Positions 10,660 to 22,346 are shown, counted from the first letter of the stretch. The stretch is DNA of 64,000 bases from Callorhinus ursinus (GCF_003265705.1 NW_020312894.1:6666223-6730222); one strand, 5' to 3'. A program made the numbers and translations. Notes: generated by a model from the sequence alone, not told the origin.

Positions 10660-11720
10660 CAGTTTTATCGATTGTACCTAAAAGTGTCCATTTTACTCGC
10701 CTATACCAACACTATCATCTTTTAATTAACAATAGGACAGTAAGGTTTTAATTTTTTACTACTAGCACTTTTGCATATTAATTTTTTTATTTATTCTGCT
10801 ATGAATTGTCTTTGTGTAAACTGCTCTTTTCTACTGTGTATCTTGGGGGGTAGGTATGTGTATCTTCTTTATATTGAATATGCCAGTCATTTGTCTATAT
10901 TTGCAAATCTCTCCCCAGACTACCCTTAACTTTGTAATTAATTTTTAAAAATGTGTTATGTACTTTTAATCTTCTCCTTAGTGATTTATTTCAGTGATTT
11001 TGCCTTTCTCATTATAAGATCAGATAGACATATGCTGTGGTTTCTATGGTTCTGTCTTTTACATTTAATTCTTAATTCTTCCGGAGTTAATTTTGATGCA
11101 TGCTATAGAAGACCAGAATTTAACTTTTTTTCTTCATATAGCCTTTTCTAACATCTTCCTCATTAGTTTGTGTTGCTCCCATCATCACGTACTAAGTTCT
11201 GACGTACATGGAGAACTATTTCTAGTTCATTCTATACATCTTTTTTTTCAGTTATTTGTACCAGTGTCATACTACATTAATTACTGTAAGTTTATAAGGC
11301 ATTTTAATAACTGTCAAAAGTCTTTCCACATTTCTCTTCAACAAAGTTAATAGCTGGTGTCATCCATTTGTTCTTCCAGGTAAATTACAAAACCATTTTG
11401 ACAGGCTCCCAAGAATAATTGCATTTGAGGCTATGCTAGATCTATATATTCATTTAGGAAAAACAGAAAATTTTACAGCCTTCGATCTTGCCATTCTGGC
11501 ATATGGTATAGGTCCCTTTTAAATCTTTAAATCTTTTAACCTAATTTTTATAGGTTTTTTTATACAAAATTTCTCACTTCTGTTAGATATTATTTATTCT
11601 ATTTCCCTTATTATATTTATTAACTGATTATTGCTGTTATTTAAGGAAAAAAATTCTTTTTTGTTAAATAGTAGCTAGCCACTTTACTAAACCTCCTTAT
11701 TAAGTCCAAGTATTTGAAAG
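10660..11720 (-). mobile_element. Antisense L1 fragment
   Basis: T-rich on the plus strand with L1 ORF2 3' region similarity in antisense, such as CGATCTTGCCATTCTGGCAT and the TTAATTTTGATGCATGCTAT segment. Frames are broken throughout. Boundaries are approximate. Confidence 0.5.
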
Positions 11721-11824
11721 CTGATTCACTTGGGCACTGCGAGAAAGGAGCCACGCCTCTTACTCCCATTTCATCTCTTACAGGGTTGACCAGCACTCCA
11801 AAATACCAATCATGAAATAACAAA

Positions 11825-12055
11825 ATATAATGTGGAGTTACCATATGCCAGGCACTGTTTTGCTCACTTTTCTTGTATTAACTCATTAAACATTCACAAT
11901 TCTATAAGTACTTCTATTATCCCTATCTTGTAGATGGGGAAATTGAGGTCCACAGAGGTTAAGTGACTTGCCCAAGGTCATACACCCTGACCACAGGGGA
12001 ATCTGGATTTGACATCGAACTATCTGGCTCTCAACCACTCCTATGGACTTCACTA
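11825..12055 (+). mobile_element. MIR SINE
   Basis: Near-complete MIR core: ATGCCAGGCACTGTTTTGCT, TGTAGATGGGGAAATTGAGG, AGGTTAAGTGACTTGCCCAA, then GGATTTGACATCGAAC. An ancient mammalian tRNA-derived SINE. Confidence 0.9.
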
Positions 12056-13134
12056 CTAACTTTTAAAAGGAATCTGTCAGTACTAAGAATGATACTGGCT
12101 GATCATCTGAAATGATAAACAAGCTTTTATGATGCAATCAAAGGATTCACTCCATCAGCAGAAGTTAGTCCTCCTATGCACCAGACACTGTTACCAGGAC
12201 TGAAAGCATCCTGTACTTTAAGAGAGTAAGATATTTTAACTAGTAAAAGGTGCTGAGTTAACCCAGTTTTTGTTTTGCATCTACACATACAGAGGTTTTC
12301 ACCTTTGGTCTGCTAATGGGAAGCATTAAGAAATTTCCTAGACATCCCTACCGTCCTGTGTGATCCTCCGAGTTAGGATGGAAGAGACATAAATACCTGT
12401 ACGCATATAAACATATGAAGAGATTTCTTTCTCTCTCAGACTTCAGCAGTAAGGTTATCCTCTGGGATTCCAACTATCCCTCTGCTAAATAAGTTATCTA
12501 CAATCCTAACCTACAATTCTCATAAGCTCATGGGCACAACAGTTAAGCCACAGAGTCTATTTCATAGATAATCCCTTAATAAGTTTTCTAACTTCTTGCA
12601 TGGATATTGGTTGTTTTAGATTTTGTGTCTTTTTGTGAAGATTTATATTTCCCCAGAAAACGTACCATCGAAAAGATAATTTCAGTGAAATTAGCACATC
12701 TATTAGCGTAGACACAGCACACCATTTTCTTTTTACATTTAGATTTCCTCTATCACCACTGTTATGCTCCCTTCCAAAAGTCTATTTTTTTCTTCTTAAA
12801 TTTCCAAAAGATTTTCTCTACAGCCACAGCCATGTAGCATTTCTAAATTCTGATTTTTTTCTTCTTAGATTTATAAGCAATTGGCCCATTTTATTGTATA
12901 AGCTTTTTTTTTTAAGAAGCAGCTCTTACATCTTTTGTTCTTATATGTTTCAACAATCTTCCTATTTTCTAATCAATTTCTTTTAATTCTTTCCTCTTTC
13001 CTACCCTTCAAGGTTATTTTCTTTGTCCTTTTTAAGTTGGTATTATTCTTTTTCAAATGTCTTGAGTTGATGGCTTACCTCCGAATTAACCTAAGAGTTA
13101 CATGGAAAACTCCCTTTTAAATTGTTAAATGATT

Positions 13135-13286
13135 TTTTTAAGATTTTTATTTATTTATTTGAGAGCGAGAGAGAGCACAAGCGGGGAGCCCCAACACACT
13201 CACGGCTTGATCCCAGGACCCTGGGATCATGAGCTGAGCCGAAGGCAGACACTTAACCAGCTGAGCCACCCAGACGCCTCAAACTT
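13135..13286 (-). mobile_element. Carnivore tRNA-Lys SINE (short CT region)
   Basis: Reverse orientation: TTAAGATTTTTATTTATTTA at the tail and GAGCCACCCAGACGCCTC at the head. The flanking direct repeat TTAAATGATT is at 13125-13134 and 13287-13296. Confidence 0.93.
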
Positions 13287-13489
13287 TTAAATGATTCTTT
13301 GTAATGTTATTTAAAATCTATTACTGTGTGTGTTCAGAGAGTGTAGCAGGTAGGCTTTCTGAGCTCAGAAATTGACACTTTCCTTGTGGCCCACCAAAGG
13401 TGACCTGTGTTTTTGTAGCTCCTGTTTAGATACTAGTTTGCAGGGTGCATACCTTTGAGCTCTATGTACCATGTGATTCTAAGCTCCTG

Positions 13490-13600
13490 GAGCAAAACCC
13501 CTGCATTTTTCTGTGTTGTTCTACCCAAGCACCAAGCACAGAGCCTGGCATGCGGTAGCCATTCAACAAATCCTGGTTGACTAGAATGAATCAGTTAATT
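13490..13600 (+). mobile_element. L2 3' end
   Basis: GCACAGAGCCTGGCATGCGG, then ATTCAACAAATCCTGGTTGA: the conserved L2 tail. Confidence 0.75.
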
Positions 13601-14146
13601 AAACCTAATACTAGAATACTTATTATTTTTAAGTCTTTGTAGAGCATTCCTTCATCTGTCTGAATATAGGTTTCCAAGTATCCTGCTCTTTTTGTCAGTT
13701 TCTCCTGTGCTGCACTCCATGTTTTCACTGCAGGGAAGGTCTTGGGGTCGTAGCTTTGTGACTGCTATGTGCTTCTTTGGGAACACCTAAGAGTCTTAGT
13801 TAAGAGAGTTAGGCCAAGTGTAAGGAGAGCCCTGGTGGGGGCCCCAGCTTTCACAAACACAGCCCAATGCCCAGCACGGCGCTGGTGATGGCTACGGTTA
13901 ATAGCTACCAGTCCCTGAGCTAGGGCAAATGGATGCTGTAGAAAGTATAGCCCACTTCATTCCTGTGGAATGAAGGAATAAGTGAACAAATGAATAAGCC
14001 AGGCTTTGTTCATCGACATCTTTCCTTTGGGATACAGTCCTGTCAAAAGAAGCTGCCGCAAATATTTGGATTAAATCAAAAACCATCTGGGCACAAGTCT
14101 GGTAACCGAAGTATGGGAACATCTTGGAGCATGTCCCACCACCCAC

Positions 14147-14212
14147 CTGTCCTTGCCACTTCCGTTCTTCAGATTCACATCTGTGCCATTAGAGACGAGG
14201 ATTTTCACAAGC
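14147..14212 (-). CDS. FANK1: FANK1 coding exon, ankyrin repeat 1 second half
   Basis: 66 bp, phase 2 on both sides (codons split AG|G and AG|T). It reads [21 protein letters not shown] (residues about 159-179), the second helix and hairpin of the first full ankyrin repeat. Acceptor TTTGTTTCCTTCAG; donor ACAG|GTGGGT. Because it is symmetric, skipping would delete 22 residues without a frameshift. Confidence 0.96.
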
Positions 14213-15033
14213 CTGAAGGAAACAAACTGGAAGGTAACTTGGATACACAGCTTTGATGGGTAGGAACCCACAATAATGCGGGAACGGTGCACAGCACCAT
14301 ATTGAAGACACATCTCCACACTTTCTTTTCTGCCTTCAGAGGCCAGCTGGCTTCAAAGTCAGGACATTATTAAACCAGAAAACTACCTCTTCAACATCAA
14401 AAAAAAGGGGGGAGCCCTTCTCCCACACATAAATTATTCACTGAAAACAAAATATACCACACGAAACCCATTGTTCTGTCAAGCTAATTTACTGTCGCCT
14501 TAATGACCATTTTAATATATTTCCAAATGGCAGCATTTAGTAAGATATACGTCTTTCTTTTTTCAAAATGGCACTTTAGTAGCTAAATATAAACATGATT
14601 GTAAAATAAGCCATTAGTGTGCATGCTTCTTTGTGGCATAGAGATAATATCCGTGAAAATTATATCTTAGCAACCTCTCAGGGAAGTTTGTTTTTCAGAA
14701 TTAGTATCCTTCCCCCCCTTTTTAAATATAAAATATTTATATTTTAAATATATTTTATGGGACATATAAAATATATTGCAAAATATAATTAAGTGGCTAC
14801 CTCTCTTCCTCACCATAGGATTATATATTTTTACATTCTCTGCCACATGGTATAGAACTTCAGGATTCAAACAGCCGAGTTTTCGTGCAGCCCGTACGTG
14901 GTACAGTTTTGGAAAGCAAGAAGAAGGGGGCTCCTGCACACACACCTTTTCCCCTCCCATCCGTGCTCTGATCGGAGCCTTTGGGAGAAGTGGAAGGTTC
15001 AGCCTCTTAGAGATAAGAAAGGAGGCGGCCTAC
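14213..15033 (-). other. FANK1 intron with AT-rich palindrome
   Basis: 821 bp. It holds the AT palindrome at 14747-14777 and no recognisable transposon. Confidence 0.7.
14747..14777. repeat. AT-rich inverted repeat
   Basis: Perfect 12-bp arms AATATATTTTAT and ATAAAATATATT around the 7-base spacer GGGACAT, within a wider (TAAATA)-rich stretch. Confidence 0.8.
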
Positions 15034-15108
15034 CTGGTGTAGCCTTTCTGGGCAGCGACCATCAGAGCAGTAAAGCCAAACTTATTGGGAACATCAACCT
15101 TAACATTT
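15034..15108 (-). CDS. FANK1: FANK1 coding exon, ankyrin repeat 1 first half
   Basis: 75 bp, entered with one base completing GG|A and left as AG|. It reads [20 protein letters not shown] then KGYT (residues about 134-157). [10 protein letters not shown] is the first helix of an ankyrin repeat. Acceptor TTTTCCCCCAAG uses AAG; donor CCAG|GTAGGC. Confidence 0.96.
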
Positions 15109-16081
15109 CTTGGGGGAAAACACAGAGAAAAGAGATTAACATGCTCGGCATGGCTCCCCGTACTTTCACAGCTGAGGTCTCTTGCAGGACACAGGTGGCT
15201 AAAATGATTCATTTTCCCAAAAATTCCAATTTCTTCTGGGCCGTTAAGTTTCTGTTGTCTTAAACGGCCCTGCCTAATATTTTTCAAGGATTCAAATTCA
15301 CAAGGAGAGAAATTGCTGTAGTTTTGTTTAAAACAGGCACTCCCTTCAACTCAAAACCATGATATGAGCAGATAAAACACCGGGACGGGCCCCACACCCT
15401 TCTAGAGCAGAGGACACAGGAGTGTAGACACTCCGCTCCACCACGAGCCTGGACTGCGGGAGGCCTGCATTTCTCCCTTGATGCCACTGGAGGAAGAAAG
15501 CAGAGCTCTTAAATACCAGCTTAGAAGCGCTGGCTTTTTGTAGGATCCTTCTCTCCTCCAACTTATGAGCCCTATTCGCAAAATGACTGGGCTTCTAAGG
15601 TACTCAAAACTACTGAGTCAAGAAGAATCGAAGTAACATTGTTCACTTTGCATTAGGAGGCAGTTTCAAATATCCCACGGCAGCAACTGTATTTGCTACT
15701 GTTCTTCTAATGTTTTACCAACCTTTTGAATCAGAAACTGCTGATTTAATGATTCCTTAGATAGCTGTGGGCACTTGGGGGTGAAATTTGCCCAAATGCT
15801 ATGGCATATAAGCAAGAGTCAGAAATTATTTCTGGGAAGAAAATAGGATACCCAGACTTCTAAGTTTCATTTTCAATTTCCATTAGATAATTACAAAATA
15901 TAGCATTTACACAGGGCTAAAAGTCATCTTTGTTGACTATGCTGGACTCACACCAGTCACCGGAGATCTATTTTGGAGCAATTTCAAAGGCATGGAAAAT
16001 TGGGGGGAAATAAAGTAAGTGCAATTCCATGCACTTGCTGGGCATTAAAAATGTTTAAACTTTAAGGCAGGGCTCTCTCAC
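15109..16081 (-). other. FANK1 intron, no repeats seen
   Basis: 973 bp of unique-looking sequence with no recognisable element. Confidence 0.6.
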
Positions 16082-16163
16082 CCTCCTTGAAGTATTCGAA
16101 CCAGCAAATCTTCATCATTCACATTGACAGCTCGATGAAAGTGCTCACTACTTATGGGTTCTC
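16082..16163 (-). CDS. FANK1: FANK1 coding exon, linker between FN3 and ankyrin domains
   Basis: 82 bp. Two bases complete an Arg codon (A|GA), then it reads [20 protein letters not shown] and VRILQGG (residues about 107-132). This links the FN3 fold to the ankyrin stack and forms the capping helices before repeat 1 ([16 protein letters not shown] resembles an ankyrin-type helix pair). Acceptor TCTTCTTTCTTCAG; donor GGAGG|GTGAGA. Confidence 0.96.
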
Positions 16164-16639
16164 CTGAAGAAAGAAGATGGAAAACAGTCATCCGAAGTCG
16201 AATGAAAGAAGATTCATTCCGGCTATGCGCCTCCCACAGCTTTGAGTAGGTGTTCACGCTCCCCTCCAAGAAGGCACTTGGCCATTCAGAGAAGTATAGC
16301 TTACATTTCCTATTCCACTTCTCTTACTGAGAAAGACGTTGTTTCCATATATTAAGAACATTCAGGTTGTCCTCAGGACTTGGGACATTCTCAAGTTATA
16401 AAAGTACTGCTTTGCGAATGGTATTTTGATAGGTGAAAATAATCCTTCCAGATTTCCTAAGACTTACTAAATGTCTCTTACAAGCAAGGAAAAGCCCCAC
16501 AATCGTCACAACACGCTAGTTTTGTTTGCCAGAGTCATTAAACTACTTGAACAAACGACAAAAAGAAATTGCTGTAACATCTGACATCCAAAATTTCAGT
16601 GCTTCCCAGGAAGATAACATTCATGTTGGCCTTGTCTCC

Positions 16640-16870
16640 CAGAGCTTTGAGGGGTGGGGGGCAGGAGGAGCTCATTCACAGAGGGGGAACACCGTGAGAA
16701 AGCCTGATTTGGGGAGAGGCTGCCAGGCAGAGAAGAGCAAGGAGGAGCTGCAAGGTACTCCAGGAACAAGGGGACGTGGGGCAGAAGGGAGGGCGTCCCT
16801 TTGTGCGGGGCGGGCGGGCGGGTGGGCAGGGGCGGGGGGGACCTTAGCTCCTCAAGGGGGAGAACAGGAA
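16640..16870 (+). other. G-rich, CpG-moderate unique segment
   Basis: Purine/G-rich (GGGGTGGGGGGCAGGAGGAG, GGGGCGGGCGGGCGGGTGGG). Several G4-capable runs lie on the plus strand. There is no exon signal, and it is too short and CpG-poor for a clear promoter island. Confidence 0.5.
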
Positions 16871-16984
16871 GGGCAGAAAGGAGCAGAGTGTGACAATAAA
16901 GTGCCAAGTGAGAGAAGCCCGTCTTTCAGGGCTTGCTTCATATTCTGTGAGTTTCTAATCGTTTGAATGATTCGGCATGAATGG

Positions 16985-17200
16985 AACACACGTGAAGCAC
17001 TTAGCAGAGCACCGGGCATGTCCTAAATACCCGGCTCTGCTGGTGGTGGGAAGGGCAATGGTGGCTGGCCTTGTCTCCACGGTTCGCAGGCCCAGCCCCT
17101 CACACGATGAACGTACCTACCTGAGTGGGTCTCGTCCACGCATTCAACAAATGTTTACTGAGTAACTCACATGCCCAGTCTCGACACTGAGGGTCCCAGG
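16985..17200. mobile_element. MIR/L2-like remnants
   Basis: GAAGCACTTAGCAGAGCACC resembles a MIR core. GCATTCAACAAATGTTTACT resembles an L2 tail in the other direction. Both are short and boundaries are uncertain. Confidence 0.45.
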
Positions 17201-17886
17201 GAGAACAAATCAAACATGTTCCTCTCCTTTGCCATTTACGCCGTAGCACCTGATTCCAACCTATCATCACCTTAAACCCTGAACGAAAACACCCATCTCC
17301 CGCCCTGTCCTCCCACATTGCCCCCGAGCCTGCTTCCGGGGGCTCACCTACCCCCTCACCTCCCTCTTCCAGAGATCCCCCGGCCAGTGCCCCCAGGTGG
17401 GCAGTAAAATTCCCTGTTCCTGCACCTATGGTAGAAAAACTCTCTGGGATGAGACCTTGGAGCTGACTGGAACTAAGGATTATAAACTCAGTACCCATCT
17501 GGGTCGGGTAAGTATGCTAGGAAAAGCTCCTGGGCCCTAGAGCCGCTTTTCTACTCGTTTCCTTGGAGGATTTTAGCTGGGCAAATTATAAACCAGGAAA
17601 CCAGGGCACAGAAGAATGTAGTGATCACTAGCAGAATGACCTCTAGCTGATACCCTTCTTCTTCTGGTAAAAAAATAAATTTAAGCCGAGTGAAAACTGT
17701 TTTTGAAATAACAATTTTGTCTGCTAGCGCTTGCCAATCTCCTAAAGATTTTTTAGCCACACTGTACTTCCTTTTCATCATTCCACACATATTTTTAGAC
17801 CAAAAGCTTCAAATAAAAGTATCACGATAAATTGTCAAAAGGGCAAGGCCCACCGCTTTCCCTGGCCTTCCAATGATAGATCGTGG

Positions 17887-18140
17887 CTAGGCTGGTGGTT
17901 CCACTGGAGGGCTATGGAAGGGAGCAGGGTTTTGTATACCCCCTGCCCCAACACCACCACCACCACTAAGAGGACATTTGGTAAAGCCTGGAGACTTTTT
18001 TGGTTGTCACACCTTAAGGGTTCATGCTACTGGAGTCTAGTGGGTAGAGGCCAGGGATGTTGGTAAACATCCTACAGTATACACGATGAGAATTATCCAG
18101 CCCTCAAATGTCAAAAGTGCCAAGGCTGAGAAACCCTGGG
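17887..18140 (+). mobile_element. MER20 (hAT-Charlie non-autonomous DNA transposon)
   Basis: Recognisable MER20 body: CTGGAGACTTTTTTGGTTGT, TCTAGTGGGTAGAGGCCAGG, AAACATCCTACAGTATAC, and the terminus AAAGTGCCAAGGCTGAGAAA. It is nearly full length but diverged, so ancient. Confidence 0.85.
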
Positions 18141-18415
18141 CTAGAATAGCATGGACTGAAAATGATCTACTGGGTGACGCATCCCTACTTTAGTGGACAA
18201 ACTAAACCCCTGGAAAGTTTCCCTCCCTTCCCACCTCCCAGAAAGTAGGGGAAGAGAGGGATAGCGGTGGTATAGCCCACCAAACAGCCCCCTTTTGTGA
18301 CTCTCAAACTTCAACGGCCACTAAAAATACAACAACAACTAATTTGCATAGAATCATCTAGGAGAACATAGGAAGCTCATCCTATCTCTACTAAATTTTA
18401 AAATATGGCATCCTA

Positions 18416-18610
18416 CCAAAGGGTGGGCGCCTGGGTGGCTCAGTTGGTTAAGCGACTGCCTTCGGCTCAGGTCATGATCCTGGCGTCCCGGGATCGAGTC
18501 CCACATCCGGCTCCCTGCTCAGCGGGGAGTCTGCTTCTCCCTCTGACCCTCCTCCCTCTCATGCTCTCTCTCTCTCATTCTCTCTCAAATAAATAAATAA
18601 ATAAAATCTT

Positions 18611-18645
<35 letters not shown>
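18416..18645 (+). mobile_element. Carnivore tRNA-Lys SINE, young
   Basis: Intact head, tRNA part, (CT)n and a long (AAAT)n tail. A perfect 16-bp target-site duplication AAAATATGGCATCCTA lies at 18400-18415 and 18646-18661, which indicates a recent insertion. Confidence 0.97.
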
Positions 18646-18647
<2 letters not shown>

Positions 18648-19384
18648 AATATGGCATCCTAACTCAAGTCTTATTAACTAAGCTCTATCTAGGACTTGAC
18701 ACAATGCTTTTTCCATTCTTCAGACCACAAAACTGAGAGCCAGGAAGGCTGAGTGAGTAGAGCTCACACCGAGCCTTTCATAAGGTCACATTCCTTCCTT
18801 GGGTGTTTTAATACATGCCGAGGTGGCTGACCAATTCATTCTATGCTTCCAACCATATTACGCTTTGAAAATAAGCAACCTTCTTAAATAAGCAAATATG
18901 ATCCCCCTGCACAAAGTGTTAAATGAAAGGGGACACTAAAGCCTAAAAGCTTCAGAAAAGTGCTAACTTCTTAAGAGGTTAAAGAACGTTCTAAAGGCAC
19001 ATGCAGTATCCCCGCGTATTTCTGCACCGACCCACCTCCAATGCACATCATCTGTCTTACCCAACCAGTCCAGCCCTCCCAGTGGGGGGTGCTTCCTGGT
19101 GCATCCTACCCAGGAAGCTCTGCAGCTTACAAATATTGGAAAGTGCAATAAATTCATTTTGTGCTTAGAGGCTTGAGGACCCTGCGTAGCAAAGAGTGGG
19201 GTATTTTGATAGTAGGACATACTTTAAATGAATGCATTGCCCTATTCCAGCTTCTGCAAAGGTAATCAGTTCCCTCATAACTTAATCTGAAAACAAAAGG
19301 ACATCTCACGGGAGGGAAGGAACATAGCACAATGGTTAATCTATTCCTTGTTGGCAGAATTTCTGCAAAAGGAAGCAATAATTA

Positions 19385-19490
19385 TCATTCGGGGCATAAA
19401 CGCTCTTTCTCAGCATTAACTCATTAACCCCTCTCAGACCACTGCTGAGAAGGCAATGAGGTACTGAGGATTAGCGCCAGACCAGACGTG
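19385..19490. mobile_element. Partial MIR-like fragment
   Basis: CATTAACTCATTAACCCCTC, then GAGAAGGCAATGAGGTACTG: the central part of a MIR, diverged. Confidence 0.4.
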
Positions 19491-20004
19491 GATCAACCAA
19501 GGCACACAAAGGTCTCCGTTTATGTGAATCAGACAGAGGAACAATGAAAAGGCTCCTGTTTGCAGAGCAGAGCAGAGAAGTCCTTTCTCCCTCCCACTAT
19601 AGGCAGGAATCACAGAGAGAGGAAATTCCAGGGTGAGCCAAACGTTGCACTCCTCCTACCCCTGAATCCTCGAAGACATGGTGGGCCTGGCCCAGGGGAC
19701 TGCATCAAGTGCAACCGAATACAAAAAAGGCAGGCTTTGCCTCTGTGGGTTTGTTTGGCTAATGTTTACCCTGAGTGTTACAACAACAAACAAGTACTGA
19801 GTCGGTGCTGCCCGTGGGGAGGCTGTCCACGAGTGCCTGCCCCTGCCCACCCCCACTGGGTGGAACTCATCAGGTAGGGCCAGGGAAGGGGACATCCAGG
19901 AGGAGGGGAAAGCCATCACCATGTTCTACAGGAGGGTCATTTAGTGGCAGATGTGCCCGCAGATATTATAATGTGGCAGTTAACACCTTTCTGGGTGGAA
20001 TTCA

Positions 20005-20160
20005 GGTCTGTTAGAAGCAGTGAATAAATGATGAGCTCATTGGAGGAGAGATTTGCCAATTAACAAGCAGCAGCTGCTTGTCTCTTTTTAAGGGCCCCAC
20101 TGATTAAAATTGCATGCCTCATTTAAGCAAGAGACTCGTGTACTTTACCTGAAATTAAAA
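20005..20160. promoter_or_regulatory. Candidate conserved non-coding element
   Basis: A unique A/T-balanced block lies between repeats. It has a palindromic E-box context (GCAGCAGCTGCTTG), homeodomain-type TTAAT/ATTAA cores and a GAGCTCATTGG segment. It looks more constrained than its flanks, but this is only a visual impression. Confidence 0.25.
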
Positions 20161-21784
20161 AAAAAAAAAGCTAAGCATCCTTTATTCAAACAGAGTACAT
20201 GCTTTCATGATTCATTAAAAACACTTTCAAACTGAATGCAAATGATCAACCCACAGAAGCATTTTTTACTTATTTTGGAAAATATGCCCATTTTTAATTC
20301 TCTGTTTAGCATGATCTACCTCCTTGAGGGAGTCTGCCTTGGATATTATAAATATAATAATAGCATAAGGGAGCAGCAACCAGCAAGAAGAGGGACTCTT
20401 GCCACCCGGGAGAGCCCCCTGAGGCTGAGTCCATCTCTTCTGGAGCACAGCACTGTGACCAGACCGTGAAACGCGCAGGAAGCCCGGTTTGTGGGTCATC
20501 ACCAGGAACCACATCTCCGTCACACCCTGGTCCCTGCAGGAGGTCTGGTCTAGCAACCCACGGAAGCCACGGACTGCAATCACAAATGCCCTGGACCCCC
20601 GGACCAGGTCTCCATGGCTCCCTCTCGGAAGCCAACTCAGCAGGAAGGCAGCAAAATCCCTGTCAGCTGATAGAAAGCTACCATGGTTTCTGCCTTCCCA
20701 AAGAGCTCCAAATGGTAGGCAACCACCCCCTCAACACGTCAGTTCTGGCCGGAAGGTCCTGCATCCCCTGTCCTAGTGTGGGTGTGGCAGGAGGAAAGAT
20801 GCCAGTGGCAAGCTGAGGCTCACCGTGGCCGGTTCTGCATCCTGTTCGCCCTCACCGTGCAGGTGCAGGGGGACTCGCCCCAGCCCCTGGGACACACGTC
20901 CATCTCCCCACAGACGGGAGTGCGAGCTGAGAAAATCAGTGTTTCCTTCCTCATCCTAATTCTGCCTCTGGGCCTTTCCATTCACTGTCTGTCCACCCAT
21001 TTACCTTTATCTTCTACACGAGACAGGACCGACTCATCACATCCTCCACTTTGGAAGCACGCAAGTCGGTGCGAGATGAAAAAATACACGTAATAAGATG
21101 CCCTGGGTGTTATCGGAGGAAGTGACACCCAGCCGGGTACTGGGGCAAACACAAGGAACTGCCCCTGAGCAGAGCTCTGCCTGGCGAGGAGCTCAACAGA
21201 CAGAGGAGCCAAGGGGGCGCCGGGAAGGGGGGCTCCGAGGAGGGGGCGCTCCAGAGAGAAGGGGCAAAGGCAGAGGAGTGCAGGTGTGGCCTGTGGCTGG
21301 CTGGGGACAGCAGGACTGGAGGGAGCACACTGGCCCAGTGTCCCCTAGAGAGTCTCTATTCAAACAATAGGTTCCCCTTTGCCAACCTTTCTCCTGCCGC
21401 TGCTCCTCCTTCCTCTGTGCCTGCCCTCAGCATAGAGGAAACCAACACACACTCGGCGGCTCTACCTTTTCTTTCCCCTAAAAGCTCCGGAGCTCCGGAG
21501 CTCCTGTAGGAAAGAAATGCTTTCACAGTCACCACATGAAGGACAAGCCCCCTTTCCTGACCTGCGTCTCTGTAACTGGCCGCTGCACTTGGAAAGTCTC
21601 CTCTGAAATGATGTGTCTTCGCAGCGAGCGGAGCACCTTGGGGAAGGTACGCCCCTCTTAGCTGTCGCTGAATTCTCAGTTTGCCAAACTAAGACCCGAC
21701 TCCCTAGTGCCTTGTTTGCAAATGAAGAGATAAGCTAACTCAAAACCTCAATCATCTTTAATCCACATAAAAATCTCTCCAAAT

Positions 21785-22000
21785 AAGAAAAACCTTGAGA
21801 GACTCTTAACTCTAGGAAACAAACTGAGGGCTGCTGGACGGGAGGTAGGTGGGGGATGGGGTCCCTGGGTGATGGGCATTAAGGAGGGCACGTGATGGGA
21901 TGAGCACTGGGTGTCAGACGCAACTGATCAGTTACTGAACACTGCATCTGAAACTAAGGATGTACTATAAGTTGGATAATTGAATTTCAATCCAAAAAGA
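21785..22000 (+). mobile_element. L1 3' end
   Basis: GAGAGACTCTTAACTCTAGG, CTGAGGGCTGCTGGACGGGA and GGTGATGGGCATTAAGGAGG, ending AATTGAATTTCAATCCAAAA. This is another carnivore L1 3' UTR subfamily, truncated at about 220 bp. Confidence 0.85.
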
Positions 22001-22062
22001 ACTCTCCAAATAAATGCATGAAGGACACACTGAAAGCCATAGAAGGAAAACTATGTGTCATT

Positions 22063-22063
<1 letters not shown>

Positions 22064-22092
<29 letters not shown>
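22064..22092 (+). repeat. (TG)n microsatellite
   Basis: About 14 TG units following TTTATA. Confidence 0.9.
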
Positions 22093-22093
<1 letters not shown>

Positions 22094-22346
22094 CTACACC
22101 CACATACACCATATGCAATATTGACTAAAACTTTAAAATCACTTTTACTCACAAGAGGAAGATTTTTGTTGTGCAACTGAAAACAAGATGTGTGTGTTTT
22201 CAGCGAGCAGGCCATGAAGAACATTTCTGACCATTTTAATCTTTACCACATTCTAGATACGCACACATCTTTGAAACATTTTAAAATACCAATCACAGGG
22301 ACCTGGGAGAAGGACACGCAGGTCAGAGGCAGCCGGCCCCTCACCC

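Larger units (their letters stand above)
8542..14146 (-). other. FANK1 intron, 5.6 kb, repeat-rich
   Basis: Contains an L1 3' end, a 29-bp poly-A, another L1M 3' end, an antisense L1 block, a MIR, a SINE and an L2 tail, each listed separately. Between 12060 and 13120, and between 13610 and 14146, nothing beyond A/T-rich sequence is recognisable. Confidence 0.7.

Noticed and set aside
20306..21370. Cluster of overlapping ORFs of about 100 residues on both strands in GC-richer DNA.
   Set aside because: ORFs overlap on both strands as expected of GC-rich sequence lacking stops; no domain or splice pattern.
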